Below are positions 37,877 to 46,545 of a stretch of 64,000 nt of DNA, piece by piece. Position numbers and translations under genes: made by a program. The notes beneath the pieces were generated by a model, which saw nothing but the letters and a program-made list of their open reading frames with translations, did no database searches and was not told the origin of the DNA. How positions within the stretch are numbered: the first letter of the stretch is position 1; each line of letters opens with the position of its first letter. This DNA is from CAHJXF01 sp038254545 (GTDB lineage Bacteria > Pseudomonadota > Gammaproteobacteria > Burkholderiales > Burkholderiaceae_D): NCBI GenBank assembly GCA_038254545.1, contig JBBSGB010000006.1, positions 1 to 64,000 of the forward strand, read 5' to 3'.

Positions 37877-39304
37877 TTACTTCGGGGTGTGATAGACGAG
37901 GTCGCGCAACGCCAATGAAATCGGTGGCACATAAGTGATCAGCATCAGGCAGGCGAGCACGACCAGCACGAACGGGATCAGGCGCGTGACGATGCGATCG
38001 AGCGAGATCTTGGCAACCGTGCAGGCCGCGAACAGGTTGACGCCGAACGGCGGCGTGATCATGCCGAGCGCGAGATTGACCACCATGATGGTTCCGAAGT
38101 GGACCGGGTCGATGCCGAACTGCGCGGCCACCGGCGCGAGTATCGGCGCGAGCACGATGATCGACGCCGAGGTTTCGATGAACATGCCGATGATGAACAA
38201 GGCGCCGTTCACGCCGAGCAGGAACAAGCCGGGCGTCTGCAGGGTTTCCTTGAGATAGGCGCCGATCTGGTCCGGGATGCCGGCCCGCGTGATCAGATAG
38301 CTGAACAGGCCGGCGTTGGCGATGATGAACATGATCACCGACGACGAGATCACCGACTTCTTCAACACCGCGCCGACGTCGACGATGCGCGTCTCGCGAA
38401 ACACCGTCACGCCCACGATCAACGCATAGAACACCGCGACCACCGACGCTTCGGTCGGCGTGAAGATGCCCCCGTAGATTCCGCCGAGGATGATGACCGG
38501 CATCAGCAGCGCGAGCGCCGCGTGCGTGACGACGATGCGCCGCAGTCGCGGAACCACCATGAACACCGCGAGATAGGCTAGGGGCGCGAGCAGATGGACA
38601 AGCGGATGCGAGACGAAGCGCTTGGCCACCAGCACCGTGACCATGAAGCCCGCGATGAACGCGATGTCGATCGCCGCGGTGACGATAGTCAGGCGCCCGT
38701 CGCCGTCGGTCTTGCCCCAGCCCTTGCGCTTGCAGGTTATAAAGACCCACAGCATCAGCGCGCCGCCGATCAGCAGACCGGGACCGAAGCCCGCGATGAA
38801 GAGCTCCCCGATCGACACCTCGGCCGAGACGCCGTAAAGGATCATCGGGATGGACGGCGGGATAATCACACCGAGTTCGGCCGAAGTCGCCTGCAACGCC
38901 GCCGCGTATGCGACCGGATAACCGTGGCGGATCAGCGCGGGGATGAGGATCGCGCCGATTGCGAACGTCGTCGCAACCGATGACCCGGACACCGCCGCGA
39001 AGATCATGCACGTCAACACGCACGTCATCGGCAACCCGCCCTGCACGCCGCCCACGATCGAGCGCGCGAACTCGACCAGGCGGCGCGAGATGCCGCCTGT
39101 CTCCATCAGGTTGCCGGCGAGGATGAAGAAGGGAATCGCCGCGAGGGGAAAACGGTTGATCGAGGAGAACATCTCCTTGACCGTGACCAGTTGCGGTAGG
39201 CCCGACACGTGCACGCCGAACACGCTGGCCAGGCCGATCGACACCGCGACCGAGATGCTGAGCGCAAAGCACAGCAGCATCGTGAACAGCATTGCGGTGG
39301 ACAT
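37877..39304 (-). CDS. TRAP transporter large permease (DctM-type) with a membrane insertion
   Basis: A 475-residue polytopic permease of the TRAP-T family, which moves organic acids with sodium or protons. Family marks are FILAGNLMETGGISRRLV, AVSGSSVATTFAIG, ELGVIIPPSIPMILYG and IYGGIFTPTEASVVAVFYAL. It is about 45-50 residues longer than the usual 425-430. The extra part lies before VIILGGIYGGIF and contains two more hydrophobic segments (AIDIAFIAGFMVTVLVA and LLAPLAYLAVFMVV) where relatives have a cytoplasmic linker. It is in operon with the small permease and the binding protein upstream. Confidence 0.92.
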   Translation of the reverse strand: MSTAMLFTMLLCFALSISVAVSIGLASVFGVHVSGLPQLVTVKEMFSSINRFPLAAIPFFILAGNLMETGGISRRLVEFARSIVGGVQGGLPMTCVLTCMIFAAVSGSSVATTFAIGAILIPALIRHGYPVAYAAALQATSAELGVIIPPSIPMILYGVSAEVSIGELFIAGFGPGLLIGGALMLWVFITCKRKGWGKTDGDGRLTIVTAAIDIAFIAGFMVTVLVAKRFVSHPLVHLLAPLAYLAVFMVVPRLRRIVVTHAALALLMPVIILGGIYGGIFTPTEASVVAVFYALIVGVTVFRETRIVDVGAVLKKSVISSSVIMFIIANAGLFSYLITRAGIPDQIGAYLKETLQTPGLFLLGVNGALFIIGMFIETSASIIVLAPILAPVAAQFGIDPVHFGTIMVVNLALGMITPPFGVNLFAACTVAKISLDRIVTRLIPFVLVVLACLMLITYVPPISLALRDLVYHTPK

Positions 39305-39384
39305 GAGGAGCTTTTCTTATTCAGACGCGCGGCGACATGAAGGCCGAAGCGCAAGCTGCGCAAACCCCGCATCGCTGCCGCGCT

Positions 39385-39879
39385 TCACAGCGCGGTTCCC
39401 AGTTCTTCGCGCTTGGGGTCGAGCCAGTTGCCGATCACGCCGACCATCGCGAACACGGCGCCGACCGGCAACGCGGCATAGGCCCACGTCATCGAAAACG
39501 CCTCGAGCCCGATGATGGTCTGCACGCGGCCGCGCATCGCGTAGTCGATGCCGAACCACAGGATGATCGCGAGCAGGAACAACCCGGCGATCGCGATCAG
39601 GGTCTCCAGCACACGACGCGGCGCACGCGGCAAAGCGCGATACAGAACATCGACCGACACCATCGCGCCGAGCCGGAAAGCGGTGGGAATGCCCAGGAAG
39701 ACCATCCAGATCAGCGTGAAGCGAATCAATACCTCGCTCCATTCGGCCGGCTGCTCCAGCACGAAGCGCGTGATGACCTGATACATGCCCAGGCAGGCCG
39801 CCGCCGCGAGCATCAGGCAGGCACCAACCATCGCGACTGCGTTGAGGCGGCGCTCGAACGCGAGGATGTGCGCCTTCAT
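39385..39879 (-). CDS. TRAP transporter small permease (DctQ-type)
   Basis: A 164-residue protein with four membrane helices, typical of DctQ. The conserved segment is EWSEVLIRFTLIWMVFLGIPTAFR, represented here by EWSEVLIRFTLIWMVFLG. It pairs with the large permease to form the membrane part of the TRAP system. It begins 32 bases after the binding-protein stop codon and ends 80 bases before the large-permease start. Confidence 0.9.
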   Translation of the reverse strand: MKAHILAFERRLNAVAMVGACLMLAAAACLGMYQVITRFVLEQPAEWSEVLIRFTLIWMVFLGIPTAFRLGAMVSVDVLYRALPRAPRRVLETLIAIAGLFLLAIILWFGIDYAMRGRVQTIIGLEAFSMTWAYAALPVGAVFAMVGVIGNWLDPKREELGTAL

Positions 39880-39911
39880 TGCGGCCTCATTGCAGCATCG
39901 TCACCGCGTGA

Positions 39912-40946
39912 TCACTTGTAGTTCTTGATGCGATCGATGTTGGCCTGTCCGAACTGCTTGCCGAACTCGACATACACCGGCGCGAGCGCGGCCTGGAACT
40001 TGGCCTTGTCGATATTCTCGGTCACCTGCATGCCCTTGGCGCGAAGATCGGCGACGGCGGTTTTCTCGTCGCTGTCGACGCGCGCGCGATTGGCTTTCAC
40101 GGCTTCGACCGCAGCATCGTGGAAGTTCTTCCGGTCGGCCTCGGACAGCTTGTCGTACGCAGCCTTGTTCATCAGCAGCACGCACGGCGAATAGACGTGG
40201 CCCGTGAGCGACAGATACTTCTGCACCTGCTCGAACTTGGCCGCGACGATCACCGACAAGGGATTTTCCTGGCCATCGACGGTGCCTTGCTGAAGCGCCG
40301 TGAAGACCTCGGTGAAGGCCATCGGCGTCGGGATGATGCCGAAGCCCTTGTAGGCCTGGATGTGGACCGGGTTTTCCATCGTGCGCATCTTCAGTCCGCG
40401 CAGGTCATCGGGTGTCACGACCGGATGCTTGTTGTTGGTCATGTGGCGAAAACCGTTTTCGCCCCACGCGAGCGCGACCATGCCCTTTGATGGAAATTTC
40501 GAAAGCAACTCCTGGCCGATCGGCCCGTCAAGCACGGCGCGCGCGTGCGCGTAGTCCCGGAACAGGAACGGTACGTCGAGGATCTTCACTTCGGGAACGA
40601 AGTTCGGCACCGGGCCGGTCGACGTGAACGTCAACTCCTGCGTGCCCAGTTGTACGGCCTCGACCGATTCGCGTTCGGCACCGAGCGCGCCCGAATAGAA
40701 AGGCTGGATCTTGTAGCGGCCGTTGGTGCGCTTCTCGACTTCCTTCGCGAACGTATCGATCGCCACGCCCTGATGCGAATTCTGCGAAACCGAGATGCTG
40801 ATCTTCATCAAGGTCTGTGCCGAAACCGTGACTGGCGTGGCGAATGCCAGCGCCAATGGAACAATGACCGCGGCGATGCGAAATATCGAGATGCGAATGC
40901 GCGTCGGCTGTGTCGTGCGGCCTTTTTTCACGAGAGAACAATTCAT
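39912..40946 (-). CDS. TRAP transporter periplasmic binding protein (DctP-type)
   Basis: A 344-residue secreted solute-binding protein. The signal peptide covers about residues 1-43 and ends VSAQT. The mature protein has DctP features: YSGALGAERESVEAVQLGTQ, then VPFLFRDYAHARAVLDGP and GLKMRTMENPVHIQAYKGFG, where the Arg normally binds the substrate carboxylate, followed by TVDGQENPLSVI. The ligand is therefore probably an organic or sugar acid. A good ribosome site (AGGAGA) precedes ATG 40946. It is the first gene of the TRAP operon and is divergent from a LysR regulator. Confidence 0.92.
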   Translation of the reverse strand: MNCSLVKKGRTTQPTRIRISIFRIAAVIVPLALAFATPVTVSAQTLMKISISVSQNSHQGVAIDTFAKEVEKRTNGRYKIQPFYSGALGAERESVEAVQLGTQELTFTSTGPVPNFVPEVKILDVPFLFRDYAHARAVLDGPIGQELLSKFPSKGMVALAWGENGFRHMTNNKHPVVTPDDLRGLKMRTMENPVHIQAYKGFGIIPTPMAFTEVFTALQQGTVDGQENPLSVIVAAKFEQVQKYLSLTGHVYSPCVLLMNKAAYDKLSEADRKNFHDAAVEAVKANRARVDSDEKTAVADLRAKGMQVTENIDKAKFQAALAPVYVEFGKQFGQANIDRIKNYK

Positions 40947-41292
40947 CAGGGTCTCCTAGTCTTGGTCGTGCGAGTCTCGGAACGCCTCGGCCTTGCGTCA
41001 AGGCGGGTAATCCCGACGTGCGCCGGATTATTCGGGGCTGCGCGGCGACCGTCAAATACGATCGCATCGGAACATCCATACGCCGTGCGAATAGAGCACC
41101 TCCCCACCACCGCTGGGACCATTCGATGAGTTCGGCCCTCTGGCTCATTCGCCGGACGAATATCGAACCGCAGTCAGAGGTATTGGTCTGTCGCCGCGCT
41201 GCCGATTATCGTGGCCTCCACAGGCGCACGCTGCGACCACTTTGCATCGGTCGCATACTCGGACCGGTCGGCACCGATTTCTGGGGCTCATT
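40947..41292. promoter_or_regulatory. Divergent control region between TRAP operon and LysR gene
   Basis: This 346-base gap has no gene I can support. It must hold the promoters of the TRAP operon (minus strand) and the LysR gene (plus strand). The only clear element is the ATTCG-N5-CGAAT repeat at 41146-41161, listed separately. Confidence 0.6.
41146..41161. promoter_or_regulatory. Candidate LysR operator (T-N11-A repeat)
   Basis: CATTCGCCGGACGAAT contains arms ATTCG and CGAAT and fits the LysR-type T-N11-A pattern. The first 13 bases recur exactly at 42254-42266, upstream of the dehydratase gene. The site lies about 130 bases before the regulator gene and 200 bases before the TRAP binding-protein gene. 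Confidence 0.5.
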
Positions 41293-42243
41293 ATGGAACT
41301 GCGCCATCTGCGTTACTTCATCGCCGTGGTTGAGGAGGGCAGCTTTCTCAGAGCCGCGGAGCGGCTGCACATCTCCCAGCCCCCACTGTCGACGCAGATC
41401 AAGAATCTGGAAGAGGAACTGGGCGCGCAATTGCTCGAACGCTCCGCCCGTGGCGTGCAGCAGACCGCCGCAGGGCGCGTGCTCTATGCCGAGGCCACCG
41501 CGATCCTCGCGCGCGTCCAGCATGCACGCCTGCGTGTCCGTCATACCGCGCTGGGTGAAGAAGGAAGCCTGAGCATCGGATTCGTATCGATCGCCGACTA
41601 CAGTTTCCTGCCAGCCGCATTGAAACAATTCAGGACGAAGTTTCCCGCCATCGACCTGCAGCTCCACGAGTTGACCAGCGACGCACAGGTGCGCGAACTC
41701 CTCACCGAAAAACTCGACCTCGGGATCGCGCTTGCCCCTCTCGACGATCCCGGGCTCGTCTTCCACCCGTTGCTCAAGGAAAAGTTGGTGATCGCGTTGC
41801 CCAGCGGCCACGCCTTGGCCAAACGGCGACGGGCCGTCAGTCTCAAGGCGCTGGCCGCCGAATCTTTCATTTTCGTGCCGCGACACATGGCCCCCGGGCT
41901 GCACGACATCATCATTTCGTTCTGCCGGCAATGCGGCTTCGCGCCTCGCATCAGCCAGTACGCGAAGCAGATGCAGACCGTCGTCAGCCTCGTCTCGAGC
42001 GGGTTCGGCGTCGCGCTCGTGCCGCAATCGGTGCAGAACCTGAAACGCACCGGCGTGGTCTATGCGGCCACTAGCGAGAGGTCGCCTTCGATACAAATCG
42101 GGTTGATGCACAGAAGCAAGGACGAGAACCCGGCGATTGAACGTTTCCTTTCGACCGTCCAGGAAATTGCGCAGGTGTACGCAGCAAAATCGCCCGATAC
42201 GAAGGCGCGGTCCCGCCGTGAGGGGTCAGCCACCGTAGCTTGA
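41293..42243 (+). CDS. LysR-family transcriptional regulator
   Basis: A 316-residue LysR regulator. The N-terminal winged helix starts MELRHLRYFIAVVEEGSFLRAA and contains RLHISQPPLSTQIKNLEEEL, so it is complete. The periplasmic-binding-like effector domain follows from about residue 90 (SLSIGFVSIADYSFLPAAL). The start at 41293 matches the family N-terminus; an in-frame ATG at 41242 would add 17 unrelated residues. It is divergent from the TRAP operon and lies directly upstream of the IlvD-type dehydratase in the same orientation. The shared motif at 41146 and 42254 suggests it controls both, with a hydroxy or sugar acid as likely inducer. Confidence 0.92.
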   Translation: MELRHLRYFIAVVEEGSFLRAAERLHISQPPLSTQIKNLEEELGAQLLERSARGVQQTAAGRVLYAEATAILARVQHARLRVRHTALGEEGSLSIGFVSIADYSFLPAALKQFRTKFPAIDLQLHELTSDAQVRELLTEKLDLGIALAPLDDPGLVFHPLLKEKLVIALPSGHALAKRRRAVSLKALAAESFIFVPRHMAPGLHDIIISFCRQCGFAPRISQYAKQMQTVVSLVSSGFGVALVPQSVQNLKRTGVVYAATSERSPSIQIGLMHRSKDENPAIERFLSTVQEIAQVYAAKSPDTKARSRREGSATVA

Positions 42244-42253
42244 TCGCGCCCGC

Positions 42254-42269
42254 CATTCGCCGGACGTAA
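42254..42269. promoter_or_regulatory. Second copy of the candidate LysR operator
   Basis: CATTCGCCGGACGTAA repeats the first 13 bases of the site at 41146 and keeps the T-N11-A spacing. It lies 73 bases before the dehydratase ATG, a usual position for LysR activation. Confidence 0.5.
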
Positions 42270-42341
42270 GCCTGGTAGACCAATCCAGTATTGGATTCGA
42301 GCGTCGGCGAACGCAACACTGCTCCATTTCGAGGAGCACAG

Positions 42342-44024
42342 ATGAGCGCCACCAAGTTGAGGTCCGCCAACATCACCGCCGGGGCGAGCCGCGCACCGAA
42401 TCGATCCATGTTCTACGCCCTGGGATATCAGGAGAGCGACTTCTCCAAACCCATGGTCGGCATCGCAAGCGCGTACAGCACGATCACGCCGTGCAACAGC
42501 GGGCTGCAAACACTGGTCGACGCTGCGGCCGCCGGGATCGAAGACTTCGGCGGCAATGCGCAGGTCTTCGGCACGCCGACCATTTCCGACGGGATGGCGA
42601 TGGGCACGGAGGGCATGAAGTACTCGCTGGTGTCGCGCGAAGTCATCGCAGATTGCGTGGAAACCTGCGTTCAGGGCCAGTGGATGGATGGCGTTCTGGT
42701 CATCGGCGGCTGCGACAAGAATCTGCCGGGCGGGATGATGGGCATGCTGCGCGCGAACGTACCGGCTATCTATGTGTATGGCGGGACCATCCTGCCCGGT
42801 CGTTTTCAAGGCAAGGACCTTTCGATAGTCAGCGTCTTCGAGGCGGTCGGAGAGCACGCGGCCGGCCGTCTCTCCGATCAAGACATGAAGGAAATCGAAC
42901 GTAGAGCGATCCCCGGCAGCGGATCGTGCGGCGGCATGTATTCCGCCAACACCATGAGCGCGGCTTTCGAAGCGCTGGGGATGAGCCTGCCCGGGTCGTC
43001 GACCATGGCCAATGTCCACGAGGAGAAGACGATCTCGGCGCGCGAGTCGGCGCGCGTGTTGATGGATGCCATCGCGGCGGGCCGCAAGCCGCGCGACATC
43101 GTGACGCGAAAGGCCATCGAGAACGCGGTCGCCGTCGTGATGGCCACGGGCGGCTCGAGCAACGCGGTGTTGCATCTGCTGGCAATCGCGCACGCCGCCG
43201 ACGTCGCATGGTCCATCGACGATTTCGAGCGCATGCGCAAGCGCGTGCCCGTCATCTGCGACTTGAAGCCCAGCGGCCAGTACCTGGCGGTGGACCTGCA
43301 TCGCGCAGGCGGCATCCCCCAGGTGATGAAGCTACTGCTCGAGGCCGGGCTGCTGCACGGCGACTGCATGACGATATCGGGGCAGACCATCGAACAGGTG
43401 CTTGCCGGTATTCCCCTGGAACCGCGATCAGGACAGGACGTGGTCCGGCCCATTGCGAACGCCCTCTATGCGCAAGGACATCTCGCGATTCTGAAGGGAA
43501 ACCTCGCTCCGGAAGGTGCGGTCGCAAAGATCTCCGGCGTCAAGAAGCCGGTGATGACAGGTCCGGCTCGCGTCTTCGACGACGAGCAATCCGCGCTCGA
43601 AGCGATCCTGAGTGGCCGCGTGAAGTCCGGCGACGTGATGGTGATGCGCTATCTCGGTCCGAAGGGTGGGCCGGGCATGCCAGAAATGCTTGCGCCGACC
43701 GGAGCGTTGGCGGGCGCCGGGCTCGCTGAATCCGTTGGCTTGATTACCGACGGCAGGTTCTCCGGCGGAACCTGGGGCATGGTGGTCGGGCACGTGGCGC
43801 CCGAAGCCGCGGTGGGCGGCATCATCGCGTTCGTCCACGAGGGTGATTCGATCACCATCGACGCCGAGCGGCTCGCGCTCGAACTCCACGTGGACGACGA
43901 GGAACTCGCACGCCGCGAACAACGCTGGACACCGCCGAAGCCGAGATACCTGCGCGGCGTTCAAGCGAAGTTCGCGTTCAATGTATCCACGGCCAGCCGC
44001 GGCGCCGTACTGGACAATTTCTAG
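42342..44024 (+). CDS. IlvD/Edd-family dehydratase (dihydroxy-acid or sugar-acid)
   Basis: A 560-residue iron-sulfur dehydratase. The three cluster cysteines are Cys51 (ITPCNSG), Cys124 (IGGCDKNLPG) and Cys196 (GSGSCGGMYSANTM). The C-terminal segment LITDGRFSGGTWGMVVGHVAPEA is typical. It looks like IlvD, the branched-chain amino-acid dihydroxy-acid dehydratase, but its setting beside a LysR regulator, TRAP transporter and dehydrogenases rather than ilv genes suggests a catabolic sugar-acid dehydratase such as one acting on aldonates. Sequence alone does not decide. The ATG at 42342 follows GAGGAG at good spacing and starts with the family's N-terminus; an open stretch from 42291 adds 17 residues of no resemblance. 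Confidence 0.88.
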   Translation: MSATKLRSANITAGASRAPNRSMFYALGYQESDFSKPMVGIASAYSTITPCNSGLQTLVDAAAAGIEDFGGNAQVFGTPTISDGMAMGTEGMKYSLVSREVIADCVETCVQGQWMDGVLVIGGCDKNLPGGMMGMLRANVPAIYVYGGTILPGRFQGKDLSIVSVFEAVGEHAAGRLSDQDMKEIERRAIPGSGSCGGMYSANTMSAAFEALGMSLPGSSTMANVHEEKTISARESARVLMDAIAAGRKPRDIVTRKAIENAVAVVMATGGSSNAVLHLLAIAHAADVAWSIDDFERMRKRVPVICDLKPSGQYLAVDLHRAGGIPQVMKLLLEAGLLHGDCMTISGQTIEQVLAGIPLEPRSGQDVVRPIANALYAQGHLAILKGNLAPEGAVAKISGVKKPVMTGPARVFDDEQSALEAILSGRVKSGDVMVMRYLGPKGGPGMPEMLAPTGALAGAGLAESVGLITDGRFSGGTWGMVVGHVAPEAAVGGIIAFVHEGDSITIDAERLALELHVDDEELARREQRWTPPKPRYLRGVQAKFAFNVSTASRGAVLDNF

Positions 44025-44070
44025 CGCGGCTTGTCGCAAGTCGCGAGACGGTGGGATCAGGGCGCGAGCT

Positions 44071-45297
44071 TTAGGCGGCCGCGCCGCGTGCAGCTTCACG
44101 ATAATGCACGAGGCTCGAAGCCGCGTCGCCGATCGCTTCATACACGGTCGCAAGTGCGAGGTGAATTGCTGCAGCCAATCGCAAGTCGGGCTGGAGCGTC
44201 AACGCGTTCTTGAGCGCGGCCTGCGCCTTTCCCCATAGACCTTCACGCGCGCACAGCGCGCCGAGCGCATAGCTGGCCGACGGGTCCTGTGGATGCTCGC
44301 GCACCCAACGTTCGGCGCGCTCGATCTGGAAATGCGGATCGTCGGCCGGGTTGCGTGCCGCGCCATCGCCGGCCTTTGCGCGCGAGCCTCCGCTTGCTGC
44401 ATAGGCTTCGGCAAGGCGCGGATCCCATTCGGACGCGATCGCGTTCTCGATCACGAGGCGCGCTTGATAGCCCAGGCCCGCGCCGTTGAAGGCCTGCGAC
44501 GCGACCAGCGCAACGTCGGCAACGCGCTTGTCGCTGCCGGGCACGCTTTGCCAGAGGCCGATCAAGGCATGCGGGTCGTCGCCCTGCGCGGCGAACAGCG
44601 AGCGCCACGCCATCGTCTTCATCTGCCGCGCGGCCGCGGGATGCAAGGCGTCGCGCTTGTTCAAGGTGCGCAAGAGCCGCAACACCGCGGCCCAATCGCC
44701 CGCGTATTGATGCGCCTTCAACGCCAGGCGCACCGACTGGATGTGGCGCGCGCCGGCCGCATGCAATTGATCGACGACGCCGAGCGCGCGCTTTCCATCG
44801 CGCGCGTCGACCAGGCACTCGACTTCGGTCATCAGCTTGGCCGCGCGCAGGCCGCTGTCGGCTTCGGCGCGCCGCAGCCATTCATCGCGTCGCCCGTACT
44901 CGCGCATGCGATGCGCGGAGCGCGCGGCGATCAACGCCGCGAGGCCCGCGGTCTCGGGCAATTCCTGGGCTTGCTCGGCTTCGCGCTCGGCGTGCCCGTA
45001 GCGGCCTTCGAAGTGCGCCTGCAAGGCCGAGCGCAGCGCGCGCGACGCGCGTTTCTCGCTCTGGCGCTGGCGATAGAGCGCGACCCGCTGCGGCATCTGC
45101 ACGGTCTTCTTCGCGAGCCGGATCAACGCATAGACAACGACGAAGGCGACGATCTCGATCAACAGAAAAAGATTGAGCGACAGATCGACGCGATACGGCG
45201 GATAGAACACCACCACGTTGCCGGGGTCGGTGGAAAGCGTGAGCGCCAGGCCGACCGCCGCAGCGAAGACCAACAGGCCGATGAGAAAGAAGCGCAT
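44071..45297 (-). CDS. hemY: HemY-type haem-biosynthesis-associated TPR membrane protein
   Basis: A 408-residue inner-membrane protein of the proteobacterial HemY_N family (not the protoporphyrinogen oxidase of the same name). Two N-terminal membrane helices (FFLIGLLVFAAAVGLALTL and LFLLIEIVAFVVVYALIRL) are followed by a helical TPR region with RASRALRSALQAHFEGRYGHAE and alanine-rich repeats. It is last in hemC-hemD-hemX-hemY. I chose ATG 45297 because it starts at the first membrane helix; a start at 45327 adds ten residues. Its role is probably to organise haem-pathway or envelope complexes; the enzymatic function is not established. Confidence 0.9.
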   Translation of the reverse strand: MRFFLIGLLVFAAAVGLALTLSTDPGNVVVFYPPYRVDLSLNLFLLIEIVAFVVVYALIRLAKKTVQMPQRVALYRQRQSEKRASRALRSALQAHFEGRYGHAEREAEQAQELPETAGLAALIAARSAHRMREYGRRDEWLRRAEADSGLRAAKLMTEVECLVDARDGKRALGVVDQLHAAGARHIQSVRLALKAHQYAGDWAAVLRLLRTLNKRDALHPAAARQMKTMAWRSLFAAQGDDPHALIGLWQSVPGSDKRVADVALVASQAFNGAGLGYQARLVIENAIASEWDPRLAEAYAASGGSRAKAGDGAARNPADDPHFQIERAERWVREHPQDPSASYALGALCAREGLWGKAQAALKNALTLQPDLRLAAAIHLALATVYEAIGDAASSLVHYREAARGAAA

Positions 45298-45363
45298 CGA
45301 AGGCTCGTCTGTCGGTCTACGCCGCAACCCGCGACCGCGCGAGCAGGCATCGGCAGTCGAACG

Positions 45364-46545
45364 TCACCGCTGGCCCTTGACGTTGCGCGCGGCCGTGAGG
45401 CTCTCGGACAGCGTCGGCACTTCGATCACGGTGTTCGCGCTTTGCACCTGCTTCAACAGCGCAAGCGCCGCCTGTGTCTGCCGGGAGCGGAGGTCGAAAT
45501 ATTTTTGCAGCGCTTCCTGCACGCGCAGCAGATCGGCGCGATACGTGGCCTCCTGCCGCGCCAGCAGCGCAAGGCGCGCATTGAGCAGTCGCAGCTTCAG
45601 GTTCTCGCGCACGAAATAAGTCTGCGTGGGCGCGAGCAGCAAGGCGTCCGGCACACTCACTTCGCGCACTCGCACCAGTTGCTCGAAGCGCTGCCAGGCT
45701 TCGGCCGCGAGATAGCGCAGGTTGTCCTGCACGCGCTCGAACCATCCGTGCGCTCCGACAGTCGTGCCGCTGTTCGTGCCTCCGTTCTTGTCCGCGGGTT
45801 TGTCCGCTCGCACGCTCCGATCGACAGGTTGCGCATCAAGACGGGGCCGGGGCGCGGGCTTCTCGTCGGCCAGCAACGGCAGGCTGTCCACCATGCCGAC
45901 CAGGCTGTCGATGCGAAGCGCGTTGCCCGCGATATCGACCGCCGGCAAGGCCTTGAGCCTCTCCAGATCCTTCGCGATCGCGCGACGCAAGACGATGAAT
46001 TGCGGCCGCTCGGTGCGCGCCAGTCGCTGGTCGGCGTTCTGCAGCGCGATGATCGCGCCCTGCACGTTGCCGGCGAGCTGCAACTGCTGCGACGCGACCG
46101 CGAGAATCTGCTCGACTTCGGCCAATGCCCAATCGTCGCGCGTGCGCGCGAGATCGGAATAGAGCTGCTCGAGCGAGGCCTGCTGGCTCTGCGAATCGGC
46201 GACGCGCCCTTCGAGCGCACCGACCTTGGCCGCGTTCGCGAGCGATTGATCCTGCGCCTGCTTCGCAACCGTTTGCGCGGAGCGGCTCGCGACGCCATCG
46301 TCCTGGATGCGCCGCGCGAACTCGCGCTCGCTGCGATCGAGGCGATTGGCCGTGAGAAACCACAGCGCGATCGCGATCAGAAGCACGAAGGAAAAACCGA
46401 GCACCAGCCACAGGATCACCGAGCGTCGCAAGCGACGCAGTTCCTGCGCCGCGAAGCTTTCTGCTGGATCGATGGGCGTGACGGCGACGGTAGGCGTGAG
46501 CGCCTCCGACGAAGAGGGAGATGCGGTAGTCGACACGCCGGTCAT
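45364..46545 (-). CDS. hemX: HemX-family protein
   Basis: A 393-residue membrane-anchored protein of the HemX family, annotated in some genomes as uroporphyrinogen-III C-methyltransferase, although no methyltransferase fold is visible here. One membrane helix (ILWLVLGFSFVLLIAIALWFL, about residues 42-62) is followed by a coiled coil and the conserved EVEQILAVASQQLQLAGNV segment and LRYLAAEAWQRFEQLVRV. The ATG at 46545 overlaps the hemD stop (ATGA), so the genes are coupled. A 30-residue Pro/Arg/Asp-rich linker near residues 225-260 looks disordered. Confidence 0.9.
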   Translation of the reverse strand: MTGVSTTASPSSSEALTPTVAVTPIDPAESFAAQELRRLRRSVILWLVLGFSFVLLIAIALWFLTANRLDRSEREFARRIQDDGVASRSAQTVAKQAQDQSLANAAKVGALEGRVADSQSQQASLEQLYSDLARTRDDWALAEVEQILAVASQQLQLAGNVQGAIIALQNADQRLARTERPQFIVLRRAIAKDLERLKALPAVDIAGNALRIDSLVGMVDSLPLLADEKPAPRPRLDAQPVDRSVRADKPADKNGGTNSGTTVGAHGWFERVQDNLRYLAAEAWQRFEQLVRVREVSVPDALLLAPTQTYFVRENLKLRLLNARLALLARQEATYRADLLRVQEALQKYFDLRSRQTQAALALLKQVQSANTVIEVPTLSESLTAARNVKGQR

